Below are positions 1 through 7,869 of a stretch of DNA of 43,247 bases, one piece after another. Each line of letters begins with the position of its first letter. Positions within the stretch are counted from its first letter, which is position 1. The DNA is from Dethiosulfovibrio faecalis (GTDB lineage Bacteria > Synergistota > Synergistia > Synergistales > Dethiosulfovibrionaceae): positions 1 to 43,247 of the forward strand of contig NZ_JAKGUE010000020.1 in the NCBI RefSeq assembly GCF_021568795.1, read 5' to 3'. Below the pieces are notes generated by a model that was not told where the DNA came from, did no database searches, and saw only the letters and a list, made by a program, of their open reading frames with translations. A program made the position numbers and the translations under genes.

Positions 1-1
1 A

Positions 2-187
2 ATAGACTTCTCCAAGCCTTTGAACCCTGGGAAGGGAACCAAGGCGGCCTACGATAGATTCCGTGAGGAAGTTCCCTACATAGAAAAGGACGTCTTCCTA
101 TATCCCCTTATCGACCAGGCTATCTCCATCGTTAAATCCGGAACCCTGGTGGAAGCGGTCGAGACGGCAGTTGGAGAACTGGATTAA
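2..187 (+). CDS. hutH: C-terminal end of histidine ammonia-lyase-like protein (partial)
   Basis: An open frame enters from the left edge and ends at TAA 185-187, leaving the last 61 residues. They contain KPLNPGKGTKAAYDRFRE, then VPYIEKDVFLYPLID, which resembles the C-terminal helical tail of histidine/aromatic amino acid ammonia-lyases (GT.AAY..IRE.VP.LE.D..LYPDI). The family deaminates histidine to urocanate in the cytoplasm using an MIO cofactor; the MIO-forming Ala-Ser-Gly lies outside the window. Urocanate hydratase 3.6 kb downstream on the same strand supports the histidine assignment. A phenylalanine or tyrosine lyase cannot be excluded from the tail alone. A strong hairpin follows 20 bases after the stop, so this gene is probably not co-transcribed with the genes downstream. 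Confidence 0.7.
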   Translation: MDFSKPLNPGKGTKAAYDRFREEVPYIEKDVFLYPLIDQAISIVKSGTLVEAVETAVGELD

Positions 188-207
188 AGAAAAAGATCTA
201 GACACAG

Positions 208-253
208 AAAAGATCTGAGGGAGATCCCAGTAGGGATCTCCCTCAGATCTTTT
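208..253. terminator. Bidirectional intrinsic terminator
   Basis: A perfect 21-bp inverted repeat: 208-228 pairs with 233-253 around the loop AGTA. The stem ends in AAAA/TTTT, giving a U-run on either strand. It separates the rightward hutH-like gene from the leftward SNF transporter and can serve both. Confidence 0.85.
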
Positions 254-273
254 CTATTCGCTACAAAGATAGG

Positions 274-1656
274 TCATCCTCCTATGTGAAAGAAATACTC
301 ATTGGCAGTGAAGGCCAAGACCACGAAAATAACGACGGGGATGATATACCGTATAAGGGTATAAAAAACCTCGAAATACCATGGAATTGTCTCATCCCGG
401 CTCAGGGCCCCCTCTACCTGCTTTCTGGGGAGGTGCCAGCCAACGAAGAGAACACAGATAATACCTCCGAGAGGAAGCAGGAAAGCTTCGATAAAATCGA
501 CCAGAAACCAAACCAAGGGAACTCCCATAACCTTGATATTTACGGCTCCTACCGACAAAGCACAAGGGATTCCTATTGCAAACATAGCTCCCGCCACTCC
601 TGCGACGGCAACTGGGCGACGAACATTCATATCCTCACAGAAATAGGCTACCACCACCTCTAAAGTGGTAACAGAGGAACTCAATGCAGCAATCGAAAGT
701 AGCAAAAAGAAAAGAACGGTAAAAACATAATGGACCATAAGCCCACCAGGAAGCTGCTGCAAGACGGCGGGGACGGTCACAAAAGCCAAACCGGAACTCT
801 TAGCAGGCTCAAATCCAAGGGCCAGAACGGCAGGGAATATGGCCAGACCTGATATGACCGCCACGGCAGTATCGGTCATAGACACCATGAAAGCATCCTT
901 TGCCAGATTATCCTTGTCGTCCATGTAGGATCCCAAGGTCACCATAACACCGTTTCCGACGCCTATGGAGAAAAAGGCAGCACCTATTGCAATGGCAACG
1001 GTTTTCCATCGGACTACGGAAAAATCAGGACGGAAGAGAAAATCCAGTCCAGCCTGGGCTCCATCCAACGTCAAGCTCCTCACCATAAGGACAACGAGAA
1101 TGACAAAGAGCAGCGGCATAACCACCTTGGCGAAACGTTCTATGCCGTTTCGAAGCCCCCCCATAACGACAAAAGCGGTGGCTCCCATAAAGATACCGTG
1201 CCATACCACCGGCCAGTATGGATCGTTGATAAACGCACCGAAATTTTTCCCTATCTCTTCTGCTCCGAGACCGACGAAAACTCCCCCCAGAGCCTTTACA
1301 ACGTGAGCCATGCTCCAACCCGCAACCACACCATAAAAACCGAGAATCAAAAAACACGACACTACGCAGAGCCAACCGCCCAAGTGCCAAGAGGTTCCCG
1401 GAGCCAACTTTTTCAAAGATCCAATCATATTTTTTCGGCCTTCACGACCAATGACAAACTCCGAAATCATCAAAGGAATGCCAATCAGCAGCACCGCGAC
1501 CAAATACATGATAACGAAAACTCCACCGCCGTTCTTGCCAGCCACATAAGGAAATCCCCAGATATTTCCTAGACCTACAGCTGCTCCGGCAGCGGTAAAG
1601 ATAGCCCCAAGGGACGAGCCGAATCGCTCTCGGGCAACACCAGTATTTTCCTTCAT
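274..1656 (-). CDS. Sodium-dependent transporter, neurotransmitter:sodium symporter (SNF) family
   Basis: This 460-residue membrane protein has about 11-12 hydrophobic segments and the family signature in TM1: GSSLGAIFTAAGAAVGLGNIWGFPY at residues 14-38 (shown in part: GAAVGLGNIWGFPY). The unwound Gly-Asn-Ile-Trp-Gly-Phe-Pro stretch forms the substrate and Na+ site in LeuT/MhsT relatives. The family imports amino acids with Na+ across the inner membrane. ATG 1656 is preceded by AGGAGG at 8 bases. The gene stands alone on the minus strand between the hutH-like end and a two-component system. The surrounding histidine catabolic genes make histidine or another fermented amino acid a plausible substrate, but this is inferred from position only. 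Confidence 0.88.
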   Translation of the reverse strand: MKENTGVARERFGSSLGAIFTAAGAAVGLGNIWGFPYVAGKNGGGVFVIMYLVAVLLIGIPLMISEFVIGREGRKNMIGSLKKLAPGTSWHLGGWLCVVSCFLILGFYGVVAGWSMAHVVKALGGVFVGLGAEEIGKNFGAFINDPYWPVVWHGIFMGATAFVVMGGLRNGIERFAKVVMPLLFVILVVLMVRSLTLDGAQAGLDFLFRPDFSVVRWKTVAIAIGAAFFSIGVGNGVMVTLGSYMDDKDNLAKDAFMVSMTDTAVAVISGLAIFPAVLALGFEPAKSSGLAFVTVPAVLQQLPGGLMVHYVFTVLFFLLLSIAALSSSVTTLEVVVAYFCEDMNVRRPVAVAGVAGAMFAIGIPCALSVGAVNIKVMGVPLVWFLVDFIEAFLLPLGGIICVLFVGWHLPRKQVEGALSRDETIPWYFEVFYTLIRYIIPVVIFVVLAFTANEYFFHIGG

Positions 1657-1700
1657 CGCATAAACCTCCTCTTACGTCTTTTCCCCGCCACCACAGGAAG

Positions 1701-1739
1701 CGGACCTTAAGCTAACCGTACCCGAAAATCGGACCTTAA
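1701..1739. promoter_or_regulatory. Direct repeat CGGACCTTAA, candidate operator
   Basis: The 10-mer CGGACCTTAA occurs at 1701-1710 and again at 1730-1739, a 29-base period or close to three helical turns. It lies in the 239-base divergent region between the SNF transporter (minus) and the PAS kinase (plus). The spacing and position suit a regulator of the transporter. I found no third copy ahead of urocanate hydratase, so a link to the neighbouring response regulator is speculative. Confidence 0.35.
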
Positions 1740-1895
1740 AGCCATCCCATTGAGAAAGGAACGTGAGTACTTGAGATTAGTCACAATAGACTATTCAATG
1801 CAAGAGAGCTAGCTGATAAAAATAGAGAGGACCACGCTCACTTGCTTTCGGCATGGAACGAATTAAGATATTTGCCGTAGGAAGGAGAATGTACA

Positions 1896-3032
1896 ATGCG
1901 ATACAAGGAACTTAAGCGCCGTGTCGACCAACTAGAGCAAGAAAAAGAAATCTTTCAGAAACTCCTTTCGCTGGTGCCCGTACCAGTTTTTTACGAAGAC
2001 GTTCACGGAGTTTATCTTGGCTGCAACAGAGCCTTCGCTGACTTCTTGGGACTTTTGGAAGAAGAGATCATCGGAAAAAGGGTTTTCGACGTCACATCGC
2101 CCTCCCAAGCCAAACTATATTTCGAAAGAGATCAGTTATTAATCGCCCAAGGCGGACCACCTCAGCAAGAGGAACGAGAACTGATCTACAGCGATGGAAC
2201 AATTCACACCGTGTCGTTCTCCAAGGCCCTCATCAAGGATGATAACGGCATAATTCTGGGCGTGATAGGAACCTTCGTCGATATATCTAAACGCAAGATA
2301 GCGGAGACACGGGAACGTCACTATCGGCATCGCCTTCAGGCCCTGGCTTCCGCCCTTTCGGTAGCAAAAGAGCAGGAACGCTGCCTCATCGCCAAAGAAC
2401 TTCACGATACCGTCGGCCAAAATCTGGCATCGGCAAAACTCAAGCTCCAGATGGGGTTGGAACTCGTAAACAGCTCCTCGTTGAAACAGGAATTAACCGA
2501 GGTGGTCGCCACTTTAGATACCGTTCTAAACGACACCCGCACTCTAACCTTTGACCTAGGTGTCCCTCTCCTTTACCAGGTAGGACTGAAGGCCGCCATC
2601 GAATGGCTCTGTCAAGAGTTAGAAAAAAAGTACGGTTTGGTCATCGACTACGACGCAAGCGGATTTAGAGAGCCTGATAACGACGACGTCAAGGCATTCG
2701 TATTTCGTTCCATACAGGAATTACTCATGAACGTAATCAAACACGGGCAAACCAACCAAGCAAAGATCAACACCACAACGGAAAACGATAGTATTATCGT
2801 CAGAGTTGCCGATGAAGGTGCAGGCTTCGATCTGGAAATATTGGAAAAATCCGACTTCACCCGCAAATCCTACGGACTATTCAGTCTTCAGACCGTGATT
2901 CGAGCTATGGGAGGCTCTGCAAAAATTGAGTCATATCCCGGTAAGGGAACAACCATCTCGCTTAATATCCCCTCGACAACCACAGCGCAAGAAAGGAGAT
3001 CCAATCATGACAACTATTCTGTTGGCCGATGA
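1896..3032 (+). CDS. PAS-domain sensor histidine kinase, HisKA_3 (NarX/LiaS-type)
   Basis: A 378-residue cytoplasmic kinase with no membrane segment. An N-terminal coil (1-22) leads to a PAS domain (about 23-133, ending GVIGTFVDISKRK), then the HisKA_3 dimerisation region with phospho-acceptor His170 in AKELHDTVGQN. The HATPase_c domain has an N-box (NVIKHG), DEGAGFDLE and GKGTTISLNIP. ATG 1896 follows GGAAGGAGA. It overlaps the response regulator gene by 26 bases, so the pair is co-translated. Lack of an extracytoplasmic domain suggests an internal ligand or redox state sensed by PAS. Position just upstream of urocanate hydratase suggests control of histidine/urocanate use; the ligand is unknown. 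Confidence 0.85.
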   Translation: MRYKELKRRVDQLEQEKEIFQKLLSLVPVPVFYEDVHGVYLGCNRAFADFLGLLEEEIIGKRVFDVTSPSQAKLYFERDQLLIAQGGPPQQEERELIYSDGTIHTVSFSKALIKDDNGIILGVIGTFVDISKRKIAETRERHYRHRLQALASALSVAKEQERCLIAKELHDTVGQNLASAKLKLQMGLELVNSSSLKQELTEVVATLDTVLNDTRTLTFDLGVPLLYQVGLKAAIEWLCQELEKKYGLVIDYDASGFREPDNDDVKAFVFRSIQELLMNVIKHGQTNQAKINTTTENDSIIVRVADEGAGFDLEILEKSDFTRKSYGLFSLQTVIRAMGGSAKIESYPGKGTTISLNIPSTTTAQERRSNHDNYSVGR

Positions 3033-3654
3033 CCACACGATTTTACGAGAGGGACTACGCTCCCTCCTGGGACGCCAACAAGAAATGACCGTCATTGCTG
3101 AGGCCTCCAACGGTCTGGACGCTGTTCGGCTGGCCGAATCGATGCAACCGGACGTGATCGTAATGGACGTTATGATGCCCGAGATGAACGGAATCGACGC
3201 AGCTCGAACCGTACGACTTAGAGGCATCTGCTCACGAATCGTGGCTCTTTCCATGTACGCCAATGCGAATTTCGTCTCCGAGATGTTCAAAGCCGGAGCC
3301 ACCGGTTTTCTAATGAAAGACTGCGCCTTCGACGAGTTGGCGGAAGCGGTAAAAACCGTCGCTCAAGGGAAGACCTATATCGGCCCGCGTGTCCGGGAAA
3401 TGCTTTCCGATATCTACTTGGAATCCATGGTTGGAGACATCCCCCAAGACGAAACCTACGAGCTATCCACAAGAGAGATCGAGGTACTTAGGCTATTGGG
3501 GGATGGCTTAACCAACAAAGAGGCCGCAGAGAAGCTTCATCTAAGCGTCAACACCGTTGCCTGCCATCGTCAAAACATAATGAAAAAACTAAATCTAAAG
3601 AACACCGTCGATCTAACCAAATACGCTATACGAAAAGGCTACGTAGGTTTCTGA
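3007..3654 (+). CDS. NarL/FixJ-family response regulator
   Basis: A 215-residue regulator with an N-terminal receiver domain (acidic pocket DD at 8-9, phospho-acceptor Asp54 in VMDVMMPEMNG, conserved Lys in FLMKD) and a C-terminal LuxR-type helix-turn-helix (STREIEVLRLLGDGLTNKEAAEKLHLSVNTVACH). ATG 3007 was chosen because AAAGGAGAT sits 7-8 bases before it and the receiver fold begins at once; the longer in-frame extension from 2926 lies in kinase coding sequence. It is the partner of the upstream kinase. Urocanate hydratase begins 116 bases after its stop with no terminator between, so it may be in the same transcript or be its target. Confidence 0.88.
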   Translation: MTTILLADDHTILREGLRSLLGRQQEMTVIAEASNGLDAVRLAESMQPDVIVMDVMMPEMNGIDAARTVRLRGICSRIVALSMYANANFVSEMFKAGATGFLMKDCAFDELAEAVKTVAQGKTYIGPRVREMLSDIYLESMVGDIPQDETYELSTREIEVLRLLGDGLTNKEAAEKLHLSVNTVACHRQNIMKKLNLKNTVDLTKYAIRKGYVGF

Positions 3655-3770
3655 CGTCTTTCATAGATTTCCACTAAAGCCCAGGCAGCTAATTCCTATG
3701 GTCAGAGGATAGAATCCATGAACGCATTCCCGTACTCTAAAATCAACCAAAGTAAAGGGGGAAAAGCTCC

Positions 3771-5801
3771 ATGGATCATATGAATAATCATCGGCTTCTC
3801 ACGGCCAGAAAAATCGATCTCGGAAACGAACTGCCACCCCCCCCCGAATTCGCTCCCGGCATTCGCCGGGCTCCGAATCGAGGGTTTAAGCTCACAAAAA
3901 CTCAGGCCGCAACGGCCTTGAAAAACGCCCTACGGTATGTACCTGAATCCCTCCACGCTAAATTGGCTCCGGAATTTATGGAAGAACTCTATTCCAGGGG
4001 ACGTATCTACGCCTACCGATATCGCCCCGAAGGACGGATCTGGGGGCGTTCCATCGACCACTATCAGGGGAAATGCCTTGAAGGGAAAGCTCTCCAGGCC
4101 ATGATCGATAACAACCTGGACTTCGACGTCGCTCTTTACCCTTACGAACTTGTAACATACGGCGAGTCGGGACAAGTATTTCAAAACTGGCTTCAGTACA
4201 GGTTGGTCATGGCGTATCTCCAAAACCTAGAGTCGGACCAGACCTTGGTCATCCAATCCGGCCATCCTCTGGGGATATTCCGCTCTTCGGTCGATGCTCC
4301 TCGGGTTATCAACTCAAACGGCATCATGGTAGGAGCTTACGATAACCAGGCAGATTGGGACGTAGCAGCTCAGATGGGCGTAACAAATTACGGACAGATG
4401 ACGGCCGGGGGCTGGTTCTTCATCGGCCCCCAAGGTATCATCCATGGCTGTTATTCGATGCTTCTTGGCGCCGCCAGGAAGGCAGGAATCGGAACAGGCG
4501 AAGACCTCAAGGGCGTTCTATACGTTTCCGCAGGAATCGGAAGCATCAGTAGCGCACAGCCCAAGGCTGCCCAGATCTCCGGTTGCGCCGCTATCATCGC
4601 AGAGGTAAACAACGACTTCATAGACAGCCGACTCAAAAAAGGCTGGTTGGACGACGCTTCGACCGACCTTGATACTCTCATCGATCGTGCCGTAGCCTGT
4701 AAAAACCGAAGGGAAGGGGTGGTTCTAGCCTATCGAGGCAACGTTGTAGACCTTTTGGAACGTCTGACTGAACGTAACGTAACCCCGGACATTCTATCGG
4801 ACCAAACATCGTGCCACATCCCCTACGACGGCGGATATACGCCTCAGGGGATAAGCTATGACCAAGGACGAGAACTTCTAGTCAAAGACAGAAAACAATT
4901 GAGGCGTCTGGTCGACCAAAGCCTTAGAGTCCATTGGAAACACATCAAAACCTTGACGGACCGGGGAGCCTGGTTCCTGGAATACGGCAACTCTATCATG
5001 GCAGCCATGGTGGAAGCTGGCGTCACCGAGTTGGCAAAAAACGGAAAGGACTCCAAGGATGGCTTTATCTTCCCCGATTTTATAGAAGCCATTACAGGTC
5101 CGGATCTATTCGACTACGGATATGGACCGTTTCGCTGGGTCTGCCTCAGCGGCAACCCATCCGATTTGGAAAAAACTGATCGCGCCGCAATGGACTGTAT
5201 CGATCCCGATCGACGTCCTCAAGACCGAGACAACTACAATTGGATTCGCCATGCTGGATCTCAAGACTTGGTCATCGGCACACAAGCCAGAATGCTCTAT
5301 CAAGATATGGAAGGACGGACTCGCATCGCGCTTCGATTCAACCATATGGTTCGCAACGGAGAGGTCGGCCCTATAATGATGGGACGGGACCATCACGACA
5401 CCGGAGGAGCCGACTGTCCCACCAGGGAGACGGCCAACATCAAAGACGGCAGTAACGTGACGGCAGACATGGCCGTTCACTGCTACGCTGGCAATGCCGC
5501 CAGAGGGATGACCTTCATTTCTCTCCATAACGGAGGAGGCGTCGGTATCGGACGAAGTATACATTCCGGATTTGCCCTTCTGCTGGACGGCAGCGACCGA
5601 GTCGACCAGATTATTCGTCTAGGAGTTTGTTGGGACGTCATGGGCGGCGTCGCCAGGAGAAGTTGGGCCAGAAACGATCACTCCATGGAAGTCGCTGCAC
5701 AACACAACGAAAGCAGCGAAGACACCATAACCTTGCCTTGGCTGGCAGACGAAGACCTAATCCAGCGAACGGTAGACCAGGTCTTGGGGGAAAGCCGATG
5801 A
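3771..5801 (+). CDS. hutU: Urocanate hydratase (urocanase)
   Basis: A 676-residue protein that adds water to urocanate to give imidazolonepropionate, the second step of histidine breakdown, using tightly bound NAD+ as electrophile. Family landmarks include VIQSGHPLGIF, a Gly-rich NAD-binding stretch with TAGGWFFIGPQGI, DQTSCHIPYDGGY, and the conserved active-region Cys458 in YGYGPFRWVCLSG, with the C-terminal HNGGGVGIGRSIHSG. The length matches the long clade (about 670, as in animal UROC1 and several anaerobes) rather than the roughly 557-residue proteobacterial enzymes. ATG 3771 follows AAAGGGGG; a second Met at 3780 is possible but further from the site. The stop overlaps the start of the next gene (ATGA). 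Confidence 0.95.
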   Translation: MDHMNNHRLLTARKIDLGNELPPPPEFAPGIRRAPNRGFKLTKTQAATALKNALRYVPESLHAKLAPEFMEELYSRGRIYAYRYRPEGRIWGRSIDHYQGKCLEGKALQAMIDNNLDFDVALYPYELVTYGESGQVFQNWLQYRLVMAYLQNLESDQTLVIQSGHPLGIFRSSVDAPRVINSNGIMVGAYDNQADWDVAAQMGVTNYGQMTAGGWFFIGPQGIIHGCYSMLLGAARKAGIGTGEDLKGVLYVSAGIGSISSAQPKAAQISGCAAIIAEVNNDFIDSRLKKGWLDDASTDLDTLIDRAVACKNRREGVVLAYRGNVVDLLERLTERNVTPDILSDQTSCHIPYDGGYTPQGISYDQGRELLVKDRKQLRRLVDQSLRVHWKHIKTLTDRGAWFLEYGNSIMAAMVEAGVTELAKNGKDSKDGFIFPDFIEAITGPDLFDYGYGPFRWVCLSGNPSDLEKTDRAAMDCIDPDRRPQDRDNYNWIRHAGSQDLVIGTQARMLYQDMEGRTRIALRFNHMVRNGEVGPIMMGRDHHDTGGADCPTRETANIKDGSNVTADMAVHCYAGNAARGMTFISLHNGGGVGIGRSIHSGFALLLDGSDRVDQIIRLGVCWDVMGGVARRSWARNDHSMEVAAQHNESSEDTITLPWLADEDLIQRTVDQVLGESR

Positions 5802-7807
5802 ATTCCATGCCTTACCCTCACCTGTTCACACCTATGTCTATCGGTGGAGTAGAGCTGAAAAACAGAATCTCTATGGCTCCCATGGGGATGAGCGGCTTGG
5901 TGACCTCCGAAGGAGGATTCACCAAGCGGGGAATGGAGTACTTCGTAGAACGAGCAAGAGGAGGGGTTGGTCTTCTCATAACAGGATGCGCCAAGGTGGA
6001 GAACGAAATCGAACCATTCGTCATGCCGTCTCAACCCAATCCAACGTTCAATCCCGCTCACTTCAGACAGACTGCCATGGAACTGACCGAGCGAGTTCAC
6101 GCCTACGGTTGCAGAATATTCCTTCAAATGACCTTGGGATTCGGCAGGGTGGTCCATCCTCATACCGCCACATCTCAGCCAATCGCGCCATCGCCGGTTC
6201 CCAACTTCTGGGATCCGAGTATCTCCTGTAGGGCGCTTACGACCGAAGAGGTCGAGCAACTCATCGAATCCTTCGCCGAAGCTGCAGTAATCGCTCGAGT
6301 AAGTGGTTTTGACGGAATAGAGGTACACGCCGTTCACGAGGGGTACCTGTTGGATCAGTTTACCCTTAAAGCCTTCAATCAACGCTCCGACCGTTTCGGC
6401 GGAGACTTGAATGGCCGACTGACTCTACCTATAGAACTACTGAAGCGAACCAAGGAATTAGCCGGTTCTGACTATCCCGTCATGCTTCGATACGGTGTTA
6501 AAACCTATATGAAAGGACTCCATAAGGGGATCCTACCGGGAGAAGATGCCATCGAAATGGGACGAGACATCGAAGAGGGACTCCAGGTAGCTCGAATATT
6601 GGAACAAGCCGGATATGACGCCTTCAATGCCGACGGCGGAAGTTACGATTCGTGGTATTGGGCCCATCCCCCCATGTATCTACAGGATGGAAGCTATCTT
6701 CATCTCACCAAACCGCTAAAAGAGGTCCTCTCCGTTCCGGTAATTTCAGCAGGAAAACTTGGAGATCCCGACGTAGCAGAACGAGCTATCTCAGAGGGCA
6801 GAACTGACGGAGTCTCTCTAGGACGACCCCTATTGACCGATCCCTTTTGGGCCGACAAGGTCAGAAAAAACGACATTTCCAGGATCAGGCCATGCGTAGG
6901 ATGTCACGAGGGATGTCTCAAGCGAATCGCCCTATGCAACCCTCTATGCTGCGCCGTCAATCCTCAGGTGGGACGAGAACGAGAATACGATCTAAAACCA
7001 ACCCTAGATCCTCGAAAAATTCTAGTCATAGGCGGTGGATTAGCCGGTATGGAGGCCGCCAGGGTCGCCGCATCGCGAGGTCATCAAGTAACCCTATATG
7101 AAGCCACCGAAGTCCTAGGCGGTCATATTGTTGAAGGATCGGTACCGTCCTTCAAGGATGACGATAAAAAACTTCTGGCGTGGTACAGACAGCAAATCGA
7201 GGATGCAGGAGTCGTCGTTCACCTCGGTCAACGTCTTTCCGTAGATCAAGCCCTGGACAAAAATGCAGAAGCCATCGTCGTCGCTACTGGGTCCACTGCG
7301 GTGATACCTCCCATCCCAGGACTGAACCCGTCTTCTCCTCACGTTCTTTCAACTAAAGAGGCACTCATGGGGCTCAAGAAGATAGGTAAGCGAGTTGCGA
7401 TAATAGGAGGAGGCTTAGTTGGTTGTGAAATAGCAATGTGGATAGCTCAAGACCAAAAGCATTCGGTGACGTTGATAGAACAATTACCGGAACTTATCTC
7501 TGTAGGAGACGTTCCTCGTCCCAACAAAACTATGCTCTTGGATTTACTGAACAAACTTAAGGTGGACCAAAAAACCGATACCAAGGTTGTTTCCGTACAG
7601 GAAAACAGCCTCACGATTGAATCCGACACAACGGAGACAATCCTCTGTGACTCTATTATTCTAGCTACAGGCTATCGCCCTGATAATCACCTATACCATA
7701 AACTTCGAACACTTCACCCGGAAGTTTACATTATAGGCGATGCGGTATGCCCCATAAATATAAAGAATGCCATCTGGAATGCTTACGAAATTGCCAGAGA
7801 AATCTAA
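5798..7807 (+). CDS. NADH:flavin oxidoreductase, 2-enoate/2,4-dienoyl-CoA reductase type
   Basis: A 669-residue flavin/Fe-S enzyme. Residues 1-360 form an Old Yellow Enzyme-type FMN barrel (LKNRISMAPMGM near the start; HAVHEGYLLDQFTLKAFNQRSD mid-barrel). A 4Fe-4S motif follows: Cys366-x2-Cys369-x3-Cys373 plus Cys384/385. The FAD/NAD(P)H module begins near 405 (VIGGGLAGMEAAR) with a second dinucleotide fold (RVAIIGGGLVGCE). Length and order match E. coli FadH, clostridial 2-enoate reductases and BaiCD-like enzymes, which reduce activated C=C bonds. ATG 5798 overlaps the hutU stop by ATGA, giving translational coupling. The last 400 bases look AT-richer. Substrate is unknown; urocanate, an acrylate-type acid made by the pathway, is the obvious candidate. 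Confidence 0.85.
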   Translation: MNSMPYPHLFTPMSIGGVELKNRISMAPMGMSGLVTSEGGFTKRGMEYFVERARGGVGLLITGCAKVENEIEPFVMPSQPNPTFNPAHFRQTAMELTERVHAYGCRIFLQMTLGFGRVVHPHTATSQPIAPSPVPNFWDPSISCRALTTEEVEQLIESFAEAAVIARVSGFDGIEVHAVHEGYLLDQFTLKAFNQRSDRFGGDLNGRLTLPIELLKRTKELAGSDYPVMLRYGVKTYMKGLHKGILPGEDAIEMGRDIEEGLQVARILEQAGYDAFNADGGSYDSWYWAHPPMYLQDGSYLHLTKPLKEVLSVPVISAGKLGDPDVAERAISEGRTDGVSLGRPLLTDPFWADKVRKNDISRIRPCVGCHEGCLKRIALCNPLCCAVNPQVGREREYDLKPTLDPRKILVIGGGLAGMEAARVAASRGHQVTLYEATEVLGGHIVEGSVPSFKDDDKKLLAWYRQQIEDAGVVVHLGQRLSVDQALDKNAEAIVVATGSTAVIPPIPGLNPSSPHVLSTKEALMGLKKIGKRVAIIGGGLVGCEIAMWIAQDQKHSVTLIEQLPELISVGDVPRPNKTMLLDLLNKLKVDQKTDTKVVSVQENSLTIESDTTETILCDSIILATGYRPDNHLYHKLRTLHPEVYIIGDAVCPINIKNAIWNAYEIAREI

Positions 7808-7816
7808 GAAGCAAAA

Positions 7817-7855
7817 AAAGAAAGAGAAAGGTCCATGTGACCTTTCTCTTTCTTT
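7817..7855. terminator. Bidirectional intrinsic terminator
   Basis: A 17-bp stem (7817-7833 with 7839-7855) around a 5-base loop. On the plus strand it ends in TTTCTTT after the enoate reductase; on the minus strand it is followed by TTTTTTT after the radical SAM gene. It ends both converging transcripts. Confidence 0.8.
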
Positions 7856-7869
7856 AATTAATGCCTCCA

